The translations under genes and the position numbers were made by a program. DNA of 64,000 nt from an uncultured Eubacteriales bacterium (GTDB lineage: Bacteria; Bacillota; Clostridia; Oscillospirales; UBA644). Location of the stretch: assembly GCA_900547165.1 (NCBI GenBank), contig URFZ01000007.1, forward strand, positions 1-64,000. Reading direction: 5' to 3'. The notes beneath the pieces were generated by a model, which was not told where the DNA came from, did no database searches, and saw only the letters and a list, made by a program, of their open reading frames with translations. This document shows positions 16,585-25,724 of the stretch, one piece after another. How positions within the stretch are numbered: the first letter of the stretch is position 1; each line of letters starts with the position of its first letter.

Positions 16585-17931
16585 CTATTTTCCCTCTCTT
16601 GCCTGTGCGGCTTTTTTTGCTCTGTCCGCGGCTTGGAGTTTGCCTTTTGCAAGCCTTATGGACTGAACAAGTTGGATTTTTGCGGGACAGCCGTAAGCGC
16701 AGCTTCCGCATTCAATGCAGTCGCCGACGTTCAGTTCTCTGCATTTTTCGTATTCGCCCTTTTCGGAATACATATTCAGATAAAGCGGCATCAGGTGCAT
16801 GGGACAGACCGCAGCGCACTTGCCGCAGCGTATACATACGGGGTCATTGACAAAACTTTCCTCGCCGCCGTAATAAGCAAGCAGGGCGGAAGTGTTTTTG
16901 ACAACGGGAATATCAAGCGATATCTGTGCGCTACCCATCATGGGACCGCCCGAAATCACCTTGAACGGCTCTTTTTTGAACCCTCCGCAGGCGTCAAAAA
17001 GCGCGCTGTACGGCGTTCCGATACGGACAAGCAGGTTTTTGGGCGTCACAACATTCGCACCGCTGACGGTAACGACACGTTTCATCAACGGTTTTTGTTT
17101 TGCGACCGCACGGTAAAGGCTGGCGCAGGTGTCAACGTTGAAAACGGCAAACCCGTAATCTGCGGGAAGTTTTCCGCCCGGTATCTCAACATTTCCGACC
17201 GCTTTGATTATCTGTTTTTCGCCGCCCATCGGGTATTTTGTCGGAAGTGCTTCCACTTTGATACCGAAATCCGCTCCCTTTGCCCGCATAACGTCAATGG
17301 CGTCGGGCTTATTTTTTTCTATGCCCACGGTTGCGGTGTCAAGCCCGTAATATTTCATTATCAGCCGAATGCCGCCTATGATGAGATGCGGATATTCGAG
17401 CATAGCACGGTGGTCTGCGGTTATATACGGTTCGCACTCCGCGCCGTTGATGAGTATGTGTTTGACTTTTCCGAGACCGGAACTGAGTTTGAAATGCAAT
17501 GGAAATCCCGCGCCGCCCATTCCGGCGATACCCGCTTCGCGGGCTCTGGAACAGATTATCTCGGGCGTCATTGCGTCAAACGAGAACTCGTCCTCTCTGT
17601 CAAGATAAGACGGGTCTTTTTCGTCGAGAAAGTCATTTTCTATAACTATGCACGGTGCACGAAGCCCGGAAGGAACCCAGCGGGGTTCAACAGCCTTGAC
17701 CGTTCCCGAAACCGTTGCGTGAACGGGCGCGGAAACGGGCGCCTGCGAATCTCCTATCTTCTGTCCGAGAAGAACCCTGTCCCCGACTTTAACAAGAGGC
17801 TCACACGGTGCGCCGATATGCTGCGAAAGAGGAATGACAAGTTCTTTCGGCGCGGGCAGAACTTCTATCGGAGAATGCGCCGTCACCTTGTTGTATGCGG
17901 GGTGTATTCCCCCTCTTACTCTGAAAGCCAT
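16585..17931 (-). CDS. rnfC: Rnf complex subunit C (NADH/FMN, 2[4Fe-4S])
   Basis: 448 residues. The N-terminal RGGIHPAYNK and the lipoyl-like part are typical of RnfC; GMGGAGFPLHFKLS and NGAECEPYITAD form the NuoF-like FMN/NADH domain. The C-terminal ferredoxin domain has CIRCGKCAAVCP and CIECGSCAYGCP. RnfC is the NAD+-reducing peripheral subunit. The ATG at 17931 is chosen since homology starts at MAFRVRGG; its ribosome binding site is weak. It follows nagA by 35 bases with no terminator between them, so co-transcription is likely. Confidence 0.94.
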   Translation of the reverse strand: MAFRVRGGIHPAYNKVTAHSPIEVLPAPKELVIPLSQHIGAPCEPLVKVGDRVLLGQKIGDSQAPVSAPVHATVSGTVKAVEPRWVPSGLRAPCIVIENDFLDEKDPSYLDREDEFSFDAMTPEIICSRAREAGIAGMGGAGFPLHFKLSSGLGKVKHILINGAECEPYITADHRAMLEYPHLIIGGIRLIMKYYGLDTATVGIEKNKPDAIDVMRAKGADFGIKVEALPTKYPMGGEKQIIKAVGNVEIPGGKLPADYGFAVFNVDTCASLYRAVAKQKPLMKRVVTVSGANVVTPKNLLVRIGTPYSALFDACGGFKKEPFKVISGGPMMGSAQISLDIPVVKNTSALLAYYGGEESFVNDPVCIRCGKCAAVCPMHLMPLYLNMYSEKGEYEKCRELNVGDCIECGSCAYGCPAKIQLVQSIRLAKGKLQAADRAKKAAQAREGK

Positions 17932-17966
17932 AATTTCTGTTTCTTTCTTTTTCGATTCGGAAAAAA

Positions 17967-19106
17967 TCAAAGGTTGTTGACCTTGATCTCACCTTTTACG
18001 ATAACAAGTTTTATGTTGTAGTCTTTATCGACAACGAGAATATCGGCAAGTTTGCCCTCTTCTATCGAACCGGTCCTGTCATCCACACGAATCGCCTTTG
18101 CAGGGTTTATCGTCGCGGATTTGACAGCTTGTTTTTCGGGAATGCCGAACGAGATAACGTTTTTAAGTTCTTTGTATACGTTCGAAGTCGAAGCCGCGAT
18201 TGTGCCGTCCGCAAGAAGAGCCTTGCCGTCACGGACATATACAGGTTGTCCGCCGAGGTCATAATCACCGTCCGGGCAGCCCGCAGCTTTCATGGAATCG
18301 CTGATTATAACCGTTCCGTCCTCTCCCATTTCGCGGAACGCTATGCGAAGCGTCGCGGGGTGTATATGGAAGCCGTCGCAGATAAGTTCGGCACGAACTC
18401 CGTTTGCGCGACCGACATCAAACGCCGCGCCGACAACACCGGGTTTTCTGTGATGAAGTCCGGACTGCGCGTTGAACAGGTGTGTTATATGGCGAACGCC
18501 GAGTTCTATCGCGTGAACCGCCTCATCGTAACCCGCATCCGTGTGCGCGATTGAAACGGGACAGATAGGCTGTATCTCTTTTATAAACTCATCACCGCCG
18601 TCACATTCGGGCGCTATATCGACAACTCTTATCGCGCCGTTGCAGCCCTCATAAAGTTTTTTGAACTCCTCTTTGTCGGGGTTTCTGACATAAAGAGGGT
18701 TCTGCGCGCCTTTTTTCGACATTGCGATGTAAGGACCTTCCATATTCGCGCCGTGGATATATGCGCCGCCGACCTTATCTTTCATCGCGTCGATGTTGGC
18801 GAAAATCTTCGTGAGTTCCTCAAAAGAAAGTGTCATGGAAGCGGGGCAGAACGATGTTACGCCGTTTTTGACAAGCGTTTGAGACATCGTTTCGAGCGCT
18901 TCGGGGGTTGCGTCTCCCGTGTCCGCGCCGCCGCAGCCGTGAATGTGCATATCAATAAGACCGGGCATAACGACAAGACCCGTCAGGTCAAGCCCGTCCT
19001 CAGAAGAAAAATTCCCTATTTTCGATATTTTCTCGCCATCGATTTTTACATCGGCTCTTATCTTTTCAAAATCGCCGTTGAAAACCTCTGCATTTTTAAG
19101 AATCAT
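17967..19106 (-). CDS. nagA: N-acetylglucosamine-6-phosphate deacetylase
   Basis: A 379-residue amidohydrolase. The metal motif HIH is in PGLIDMHIHGCGGADTGDA, followed by VTSFCPASMTLS, EGPYI, HLFNAQSGLHHRKPG and the catalytic Asp in VIISDSMKAAG. NagA converts GlcNAc-6-P to GlcN-6-P and acetate in amino-sugar or cell-wall recycling. No nagB or transporter is adjacent. It lies between trmB and rnfC on the same strand, with short gaps. Confidence 0.94.
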   Translation of the reverse strand: MILKNAEVFNGDFEKIRADVKIDGEKISKIGNFSSEDGLDLTGLVVMPGLIDMHIHGCGGADTGDATPEALETMSQTLVKNGVTSFCPASMTLSFEELTKIFANIDAMKDKVGGAYIHGANMEGPYIAMSKKGAQNPLYVRNPDKEEFKKLYEGCNGAIRVVDIAPECDGGDEFIKEIQPICPVSIAHTDAGYDEAVHAIELGVRHITHLFNAQSGLHHRKPGVVGAAFDVGRANGVRAELICDGFHIHPATLRIAFREMGEDGTVIISDSMKAAGCPDGDYDLGGQPVYVRDGKALLADGTIAASTSNVYKELKNVISFGIPEKQAVKSATINPAKAIRVDDRTGSIEEGKLADILVVDKDYNIKLVIVKGEIKVNNL

Positions 19107-19134
19107 AATATATCTCCTTTTTGTTCAGAAAATT

Positions 19135-19752
19135 TCAGTTTCTTTTTATTCTTGCCTTGACGGCGTTTATCGGAAAACCGAGTTCGGAAAAGCGCTTTTC
19201 GTATTCGGTCATGACCTCGTTCGCAATATCTCTGTTGTGAAGATCGCGGGTCAGGTCAAACATCTCAAAACCGGCAAGTTCAAGTTGTTCGAGAGTGAAA
19301 TCGAACAATCCGACATTATCGGTCTTTATGCGAAGAATGCCGTTCGGTTTAAGCAGTTTTTTATATGTTTCGAGAAAATTGATATGCGTTAAGCGGCGTT
19401 TTCTGTCCCTGTTCTTCGGCCACGGGTCGGAGAAATTCAGATAAAGGACATCTACGCTTCCAGCAGGGCAGATATCGGGAAGCATCACGGCGTCCGCGAT
19501 AAGGAATTTGCAGTTTTTGAGTTCCGCCTCGGCGGCTTTTTCAACCGCCATGACCATAACGTCGGGCACTTTTTCAAGCGCATAATAATCAACGTCGGGC
19601 ATAAGTCCCGCCATGCCTACGGCGAACGCGCCCTTTCCGCAACCTATCTCGACATGGAGAGGAACGCCCTCCCTCGGCTCTATCGCATCAACTATAAGAT
19701 CCGCGTGACGTTCAAGCCTCGGTACCGTATTCTTTTTCTTCCTTGCCCTCAT
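19135..19752 (-). CDS. trmB: tRNA (guanine-N7)-methyltransferase
   Basis: 205 residues. The SAM motif is VEIGCGKGAFAVGMA (about 35-49), and the TrmB signature LNFSDPWPKNRDRKRRLTH is near 120-140. It forms m7G46 in tRNA variable loops. Its N-terminus RARKKKNT is typical. It is the first gene of the leftward trmB-nagA-rnf block; a promoter candidate lies 70-100 bases upstream. Confidence 0.94.
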   Translation of the reverse strand: MRARKKKNTVPRLERHADLIVDAIEPREGVPLHVEIGCGKGAFAVGMAGLMPDVDYYALEKVPDVMVMAVEKAAEAELKNCKFLIADAVMLPDICPAGSVDVLYLNFSDPWPKNRDRKRRLTHINFLETYKKLLKPNGILRIKTDNVGLFDFTLEQLELAGFEMFDLTRDLHNRDIANEVMTEYEKRFSELGFPINAVKARIKRN

Positions 19753-19791
19753 AAAAATTCAGAAATCCTTTCAAAAAAACCGTGGAAAAAC

Positions 19792-19820
19792 TTGCAAACG
19801 GCATACATATATGCTATAAT
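19792..19820 (+). promoter_or_regulatory. promoter of LRR protein-PPi-PFK operon
   Basis: TTGCAA (19792-19797), 17-base spacer, TATAAT (19815-19820). The predicted start is near 19827, inside the opposing promoter at 19822-19850. Confidence 0.75.
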
Positions 19821-19821
19821 A

Positions 19822-19850
19822 ATCATACATTCCCACTATATCATTGTCAT
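19822..19850 (-). promoter_or_regulatory. candidate promoter of trmB-nagA-rnf block
   Basis: On the minus strand ATGACA (19850-19845), 17-base spacer, TATGAT (19827-19822). The predicted start near 19815 lies within the -10 of the facing promoter, so the two would compete. Confidence 0.5.
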
Positions 19851-19894
19851 TATATCATATAACTGCGAACTTTTCAACAGTCGGAGCAAATAAA

Positions 19895-20950
19895 ATGAAA
19901 AAAATCCTTAAAATCGGAATACTTTTCCTAATCGTCTTTGCGCTTGCGGTTGCCGCATTTGCCGCATATAAATTGCTTAAAAAAGACGACGCGCCGAAAA
20001 GCGACGAGACGGTTTTCGACCGTGCGCCGCTCGATAAAGATTCTGTTTTCGGAGACTACGTTTTCGAGGAAAAAGTGAGAGATGCTCTTAACCTCAGCAA
20101 GGAAGATAAAATAGACACGGCAAAACTTTTGTCGGTCACGGAACTCGACCTCTCATACAATGGTCCGTCAACCACGACGGATTACTGCATTCTCTCTCTC
20201 GACGGGCTTAAATTTTTTCCGTCACTTAATACGCTTGTAATAGACGGCAACGACGTAAAAAGCCTTGAACCCGTTGCAAAATGCGCTTCTCTCATATCTT
20301 TTTCGGCACAGGGATGTTCGCTTGACAACGCAAAAGCCGAACCGCTCAAAAGACTTTCGGGGCTTGTATATCTGAACGTAAAAGAAAACTCTTTGACAGA
20401 CCTTTCCCTGCTGTCATATCTGCCGAAACTTCAAATCCTGAATGTCGGACAGAACGAACTCGCTTCGGACAAGATTTTTGCGGAAGCGTCCCTGCCCGAA
20501 CTCAAAAGGCTTTATGTCAATGCGTCGGGGCTGACCTCGATAGAAAGCATATCACGTCTTCGAACGCTTGAATATCTTGATATTTCGGGGCTTTCGCTTT
20601 ATGACAAAGACATTGCCTGTCTGCAAAATCTGACCAACCTGCAAACGCTTGTTTGCCGCTCGAACACGGTAAGAGAGGGAACTGTTTTCAACTCTCTTCC
20701 GAATTTGAAAGTCCTTGACCTCTACAACAATGAGATATACGACCTCACAAACCTTGCGGGGTGCGAAAAACTTGAAGAACTCGATGTTTCGGCAAACGTG
20801 CTGTACAAACTGAACGGCATAGAAAAACTGACCGCTCTCAAACGTCTGACCGCATACAACAACCATATAACCGCCTTTTCGGTTCTTGAAAAAATGGCGG
20901 GGTTGGAATATATAAAAGTTGACAACGAAAATTATTGCAAAGGAGAATAA
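19895..20950 (+). CDS. Membrane-anchored leucine-rich repeat protein
   Basis: 351 residues. One N-terminal hydrophobic helix (about 6-27) acts as uncleaved anchor or signal peptide. It is followed by about ten LRRs of 21-22 residues of the internalin type, for example LKFFPSLNTLVIDGNDVKSL, LPKLQILNVGQNEL, LKVLDLYNNEIYDLTNLAGC and TALKRLTAYNNHI. The LRR array runs almost to the C-terminus, and no enzyme or LPxTG signal is seen. It is a likely extracellular binding protein. The ATG at 19895 has only a weak GGAG upstream. The gene is joined to the PFK gene by 4 bases, an unusual partner. Confidence 0.82.
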   Translation: MKKILKIGILFLIVFALAVAAFAAYKLLKKDDAPKSDETVFDRAPLDKDSVFGDYVFEEKVRDALNLSKEDKIDTAKLLSVTELDLSYNGPSTTTDYCILSLDGLKFFPSLNTLVIDGNDVKSLEPVAKCASLISFSAQGCSLDNAKAEPLKRLSGLVYLNVKENSLTDLSLLSYLPKLQILNVGQNELASDKIFAEASLPELKRLYVNASGLTSIESISRLRTLEYLDISGLSLYDKDIACLQNLTNLQTLVCRSNTVREGTVFNSLPNLKVLDLYNNEIYDLTNLAGCEKLEELDVSANVLYKLNGIEKLTALKRLTAYNNHITAFSVLEKMAGLEYIKVDNENYCKGE

Positions 20951-20954
20951 CACA

Positions 20955-22178
20955 ATGATTAAAGGAAACGCCGTTATCGGGCAGTCGGGAGGGCCGACCT
21001 GCGCGATAAACGCAACGCTTGCAGGGGTCTTTCTCGGACTTCGCGACAATGAGAACGTAAAAAATATCTACGGAATGAAAAACGGAATCGAGGGATTTCT
21101 CAAAGAAGATCTTGTCGATCTCCGTACCGTTCTGAAAGATGAGGACTCCGTTTTTGCGCTTGAATGCACACCCTCCGCGGCTCTCGGTTCTTGCAGAAAA
21201 AAGTTGCCCGCAGACATGAACGATGCGCTCTACGCAGAGATCTTTGCGCTTTTTGAGAAGCACGACATCAGATATTTCTTCTATATCGGCGGCAACGATT
21301 CCATGGACACCGCGGCAAAACTTTCTGCTTATGCCGAAAAATGCGGCAGAGAAATGCATATCATGGGCGTTCCGAAAACAATAGACAACGACCTTGCGCA
21401 GACCGACCATACACCCGGTTTCGGCTCGGCGGCCAAATTTGTGGCAATCACCATGCAGGAAATTGCAAGAGACTGCGCCGTCTACAAGGTCAAAGCGGTT
21501 ACGATAGTTGAAATTATGGGACGCGATGCAGGCTGGCTGACGGCGGCGGCGGGTCTGCCGAGACTTAACGGTTCGCTTACCGCAGACCTGATATACCTGC
21601 CTGAAGTCGATTTTGACAACGAGGCGTTTTTGGCGGCGGTCAGAGCGGAACTCGAAAAGAAGCCGAATGTAACGGTTGCCGTTTCCGAGGGAATACATTA
21701 TGCGGACGGTCACTATGTCGGAGAGGGCGCGCAGAGCGGTGCGACAGATATATTCGGACACAAATATCTTGCAGGCACGGCAAAACAACTTGAAATGCTT
21801 GTCAAAGCGGAAATAGGCTGCAAAGTTCGTTCTGTCGAACTGAGCCTGCCGCAGAGATGCGCGGCACATATTGCGTCAAAGACGGACATCGAAGAATCCG
21901 TTCGCATAGGAAAAGCGGCGGCGGAAGCGGCTCTCGGAGGAATGACCGCGGCGATACCGATGTTTGTCCGCAAGTCCACCGAACCTTATGTCATTGACAT
22001 CGAATGCAAAAAGGTTTCCGAAGTTGCAAACGAGATAAGAAAAGTTCCCCGTGACGGCATAAACGAAGAGGGCAACAACGTAACGGACGCGCTTCTGAAA
22101 GAGATGATGCCTCTTATCGGCGGACAGCTTGATATTCCTTACAAAAACGGACTTCCCGTACACCTTGTTATTGACTGA
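20955..22178 (+). CDS. Phosphofructokinase, probably PPi-dependent
   Basis: A 407-residue PfkA-superfamily protein. GQSGGPTCAINATLAG is the N-terminal nucleotide or PPi loop, GGNDSMDT replaces the GGDGS of ATP enzymes, PKTIDND is the PPi-type catalytic loop, and MGRDAGW follows. An Asp at the position equivalent to Gly104, together with Lys in PKTIDND, marks PPi-linked enzymes (6-phosphofructokinase, diphosphate). It would interconvert Fru-6-P and Fru-1,6-bisP reversibly in glycolysis. The start has AAAGGAG 9 bases upstream, inside the end of the LRR gene. Confidence 0.87.
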   Translation: MIKGNAVIGQSGGPTCAINATLAGVFLGLRDNENVKNIYGMKNGIEGFLKEDLVDLRTVLKDEDSVFALECTPSAALGSCRKKLPADMNDALYAEIFALFEKHDIRYFFYIGGNDSMDTAAKLSAYAEKCGREMHIMGVPKTIDNDLAQTDHTPGFGSAAKFVAITMQEIARDCAVYKVKAVTIVEIMGRDAGWLTAAAGLPRLNGSLTADLIYLPEVDFDNEAFLAAVRAELEKKPNVTVAVSEGIHYADGHYVGEGAQSGATDIFGHKYLAGTAKQLEMLVKAEIGCKVRSVELSLPQRCAAHIASKTDIEESVRIGKAAAEAALGGMTAAIPMFVRKSTEPYVIDIECKKVSEVANEIRKVPRDGINEEGNNVTDALLKEMMPLIGGQLDIPYKNGLPVHLVID

Positions 22179-22193
22179 AAACGGTAAATAAAA

Positions 22194-22937
22194 ATGAAAA
22201 CCAAGCCAATTTTTGCAAGAGCCGTCGCCGTTTTATCCGCACTTGTATTTGTTCTGACATCGTGCGGAAAAACCGAGACGGAGAAAACAACTGCGCCGAC
22301 GACGCAGCACGTTCATTCGTGGACGGAAGCGACGCCGTATGAGCCGAAGACTTGCACAGTCTGCGGTGCGACGGAGGGAGAAAAACTCCAACCCGAATTT
22401 GAAAAATACGGAATTGAGTGCAATCTCGAAGTCGGAAAGAGTTATGAGTACAAAACTCACTGCGTACAGGACGAAACGCTTCAAACAAAAGGAACTCTGA
22501 CCGTTAAATCGTTTGAGATTTTCGACGCGGACGCCACGCACGCACCCAAGGACGGCTACGAATGGCGAGTTGTCAAAATGGAGGTTTCGTTCCGAGACCT
22601 CAACGCATACGACAAAGGTTTTTCGTATGCGTTGGCAAGCGAGGATTATTACGGGATAGTCAACAGGGATAAAACTTACCGTAAGATCTCCGACACCGAA
22701 AGCGAATACACCGTCCGTCTCGACGGAGAGGACAAGACCGTGACGGAGGTGCTGTCGGCAAACCTCACGGGCTGGAACGATTTCGGCGTCAATACGCTCC
22801 GAATCGAATACGCGGTCCATGTTCCGAAAGGATATGACGGCGCGGTATTCGGACTGCTTTATCCTACGGACAGAGCGGAGGGGCAGTTGATATTCGACAC
22901 CGACACAACAGACGCTTTGCTTTTCAGAATGAAATAA
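22194..22937 (+). CDS. Lipoprotein of unknown function
   Basis: 247 residues with a lipoprotein signal (lipobox LTSC, Cys24). It is followed by a short Thr/Pro linker and a small Cys/His motif, HVHSWTEATPYEPKTCTVCG, a zinc-finger-like repeat common in clostridial surface proteins. The rest (about 65-247) is a predicted beta-rich extracellular domain with no recognised family. It follows the PFK gene by 15 bases with a weak ribosome binding site, and ends in a strong terminator. No function is assigned. Confidence 0.75.
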   Translation: MKTKPIFARAVAVLSALVFVLTSCGKTETEKTTAPTTQHVHSWTEATPYEPKTCTVCGATEGEKLQPEFEKYGIECNLEVGKSYEYKTHCVQDETLQTKGTLTVKSFEIFDADATHAPKDGYEWRVVKMEVSFRDLNAYDKGFSYALASEDYYGIVNRDKTYRKISDTESEYTVRLDGEDKTVTEVLSANLTGWNDFGVNTLRIEYAVHVPKGYDGAVFGLLYPTDRAEGQLIFDTDTTDALLFRMK

Positions 22938-22977
22938 AATATACGGACAGTTGCTGCGGCGACTGTCCGTATATTTT
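22936..22977. terminator. bidirectional terminator
   Basis: A 16-bp stem, AAAATATACGGACAGT (22936-22951) with its exact complement at 22962-22977, loop TGCTGCGGCG. It lies between convergent genes. Confidence 0.85.
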
Positions 22978-23001
22978 ATTTATGACATATTATATAACCG
23001 A

Positions 23002-23877
23002 CTATATATCCCAAACGGGAACATAACTTTTCGTTGCGCTCGAAAGTTCCTGCACAAAGCCGTTTTCAAGCCCGAGAGACAAAAAACGGTCAACGACAGC
23101 CGAATACTCTTTCCGTTTGAGTTTCCGCGAAATTTCGGGATATTTGCCGCTGTTCAACAGGTCGTCCGTCGGGAAATACTGACAAAGCAGACTGACGTAA
23201 ACATCGCGGGGAAGTTCTGCGGCAACACGTTTCAGAATTTCAAAAGAGTCGTGAATGTGCGACGGAAGCACAAGGTGGCGGATAAGAGTTCCGCGCAAAA
23301 GTTTTCCGTTTTCATCAAAAACGCAGCCGCCGCTCTGACGCAGCATTTCCCTGATTGCTGAAAACGCGACTTCGAAATAATCGGGGCAGTTTGCGTATCT
23401 GCGGCTCAACTCGGGGTCAAAAAATTTCAGGTCGGGCAAATAAACATCGACAAGCCCCTCAAAAAGGCGAAGCGTTTCGACTTTTTCGTAGCCGCTCGAA
23501 TTCCACACAACGGGCACGGACGGTTTGTATTTTTTCAACGCGGACAAAACCTGTGCCGAATAATGCGTTGCTGTAACAAACTCGATATTTTCCGCCCCGC
23601 GCTCTTCAAGCGTTTTCATCGCACGGATAAGGTCTTCTTCCGTGTAGACCTTGCCCTTTGGTTCACGACTTATCTCCGAATTTTGACAGAAAACGCAGCC
23701 GAGAGAACAGCCTGCGAAAAATATTGTTCCCGCACCGTTTTTGCCGCTTATGCAGGGCTCTTCGCCGCGATGTAAATCGACAAGCGAAACAAGCATTTTT
23801 TCTCCGCAATGACAGCGACCTGTTTCACCTTTTTCGCGGGAAACGCCGCAGTTGCGCGGGCAGATGTTGCATTTCAT
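23002..23877 (-). CDS. Radical SAM protein, PflA-like
   Basis: 291 residues. The cluster motif C-x3-C-x2-C is C57, C61, C64 in GCSLGCVFCQN. An N-terminal Cys-rich segment (C3, C6, C10, C22, C24) could hold an extra iron-sulfur cluster or zinc. The LPDLKFFDPELSRRYANCPDY stretch is typical of the PflA-like group often annotated as pyruvate formate-lyase activating enzyme homologues. No glycyl radical enzyme gene is nearby, so the partner is unknown. It is probably monocistronic, between two bidirectional terminators. Confidence 0.85.
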   Translation of the reverse strand: MKCNICPRNCGVSREKGETGRCHCGEKMLVSLVDLHRGEEPCISGKNGAGTIFFAGCSLGCVFCQNSEISREPKGKVYTEEDLIRAMKTLEERGAENIEFVTATHYSAQVLSALKKYKPSVPVVWNSSGYEKVETLRLFEGLVDVYLPDLKFFDPELSRRYANCPDYFEVAFSAIREMLRQSGGCVFDENGKLLRGTLIRHLVLPSHIHDSFEILKRVAAELPRDVYVSLLCQYFPTDDLLNSGKYPEISRKLKRKEYSAVVDRFLSLGLENGFVQELSSATKSYVPVWDI

Positions 23878-23899
23878 AAATTATATCCCCAAATAGCAC

Positions 23900-23940
23900 G
23901 GGCTGTAAAAAACCGATGTTTTTTACAGCCCCATTTTTAT
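23900..23940. terminator. terminator after two-component system
   Basis: GGGCTGTAAAAAA (23900-23912) pairs with TTTTTTACAGCCC (23919-23931), loop CCGATG, then ATTTTTAT. It belongs to the same hairpin family as 4533, 7123 and 57154. The last bases overlap the stop region of the kinase gene. Confidence 0.8.
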
Positions 23941-25724
23941 TCCTGACCGTTTTGTTCTTCTTTGTTTTTATCCGCAAACGGAAGCATTATGTTAAAAGTC
24001 GTACCTTTTCCAAGATCGCTTTCAACGGTTATGCCGCCGCCGTGAAGTTCAACGATACTGCTTGCTATCGAAAGTCCGAGACCTGTTCCCTGCGCGGAAC
24101 CGCCGCGAGCCTTATCCACTTTGTAAAAACGTTCGAAAATGAACGGAATATCTTCTTTTGCAATACCCTTGCCCGTATCCTTGACGGAAAGGCAGGCGCA
24201 GTTATCCACCTGCGAAGTCGAAACGGTTATCGTTCCGCCCTCGGGGGTAAACTTTATTGCATTGTCGATAAAGATGATGAACAACTGACGTATGCGGTCA
24301 ACGTCGCCCCAAACGGGACGCAGTTCACGGCTTGCGTTGCACACAAGAGAGATGTTCTTCTTATCCGTTATGACACGCATCTTTGAAGTTATATCCGCAG
24401 CCATACCCGAAAGATCGACCTCGGTGCAATCGAGTTTTATCTTTCCGGCTTTCATTCTCGAAACGTCAAGCAGGTCTTTTACGAGTTTTTCAAGCGCAAC
24501 AGTCTCGCTTTCTATACGCTCGTAAATCTGCGTCAGCATTTCGGGGTCGGTCACCGCGCCGTCAAGCAGCAGTTCGGCGTTGCCCTTGATTATGGTCAAC
24601 GGCGTTCTGAACTCATGCGACACGTTCGAGACAAATTCACGTCTCGTTTTTTCGAGACGGACTTCTTTTGTTATATCGGAAGCGATAACAACGACCGCGT
24701 CTATACGGTCATGTTTTTCGTTCCATATCGGCGACATTATAAACTTGATGACGTCGGCAAGTTCTATTGCTACCGTACAAGATTCGCCCGATTCGAAAAC
24801 GTCGTGTATCGCGTCGGAAAAGTCCTCGTTTTCCATGATATTCGCAGGACAAAGGCTGACCCATACGGAGTTATATCGCGTAATTTTTCCGTCAGGCGTG
24901 AAAGACGCAAGTCCCTCCGACATATTTTGAAGCAAGTCGTTCAACTTGTTCTTTTCAACTTCAAGTTCTCCGACCGTCGATTCAAGCATTTCCGAAAGAT
25001 AGTTCAGGCTTCTCGAAAGATCTCCTATCTCATCCTTTCCGCCGTCCGAAGCGCGAACGGTATAGTCGCCCTCCGCCATTTTCTGCGCAAGGTTTCTCAT
25101 CTCTATCAACGGCTTTGAAACAAAGCGCGCAAGAAGAGAAGAAATTATGACCGCAATTATTGCGGCAACCACTATTGCGACAACAAGAAACGTCAGCGCG
25201 GAATTGTACGTTGCGGCGATATTCGACATCGGACAATGCACAGCAACGACGCCGCAGTATTCGTTCTCCGAAGAAAGAACCTCTATGGGAACAAAAACGC
25301 TTATCGTTTTTTCGCCGAAATATCCGCTGAACTCCGTTGTAACAAAACTTTCTCCGCTCAAAGCGCGGGTATAACACGCATAATATTCGGACGAAAGTTC
25401 CTTTGCGTTGTACGGCGTGTCTGCGGAATTGTGAAGTCGGTCAAAAACGCCGTCGTCGTTGACTATCCACACCTGCGAAGAGAGAACCTCTTTTGCAAAA
25501 AGGTTGTAGTCCGAGATACTTTTCAGGTTGTACGACGAAGTGCTTGCCTCGTCCCTTGCGACAAGTTCGGATATATTTTCCGCCATCGTTTTCAACGTAT
25601 CTTCTTTCTCTTTTATCGCGTAATCGGAGAAAAGAAGCGTGAAAACGATACTGGTGATTAAAACCACCAGTACCGTTACGGAAATTAAGACAGTCATCAA
25701 TTCAGATGATATCTTTTTGAACAT
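23937..25724 (-). CDS. Sensor histidine kinase, PhoR/WalK-like
   Basis: 595 residues. A first transmembrane helix (about 10-33), an extracytoplasmic sensor domain (about 34-176), a second helix (177-198) and a HAMP linker (199-250) are followed by a PAS-like domain (about 256-355). HisKA carries the phospho-accepting His370 in SNVSHEFRTPLTII. The ATPase domain has NAIKFTPEGG, DTGKGIA and GTGLGLSIA. The order TM-sensor-TM-HAMP-PAS-HisKA-HATPase is that of PhoR/WalK kinases. The gene overlaps the regulator stop by one base (TAATG). The signal is not evident from sequence. Confidence 0.93.
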   Translation of the reverse strand: MFKKISSELMTVLISVTVLVVLITSIVFTLLFSDYAIKEKEDTLKTMAENISELVARDEASTSSYNLKSISDYNLFAKEVLSSQVWIVNDDGVFDRLHNSADTPYNAKELSSEYYACYTRALSGESFVTTEFSGYFGEKTISVFVPIEVLSSENEYCGVVAVHCPMSNIAATYNSALTFLVVAIVVAAIIAVIISSLLARFVSKPLIEMRNLAQKMAEGDYTVRASDGGKDEIGDLSRSLNYLSEMLESTVGELEVEKNKLNDLLQNMSEGLASFTPDGKITRYNSVWVSLCPANIMENEDFSDAIHDVFESGESCTVAIELADVIKFIMSPIWNEKHDRIDAVVVIASDITKEVRLEKTRREFVSNVSHEFRTPLTIIKGNAELLLDGAVTDPEMLTQIYERIESETVALEKLVKDLLDVSRMKAGKIKLDCTEVDLSGMAADITSKMRVITDKKNISLVCNASRELRPVWGDVDRIRQLFIIFIDNAIKFTPEGGTITVSTSQVDNCACLSVKDTGKGIAKEDIPFIFERFYKVDKARGGSAQGTGLGLSIASSIVELHGGGITVESDLGKGTTFNIMLPFADKNKEEQNGQE

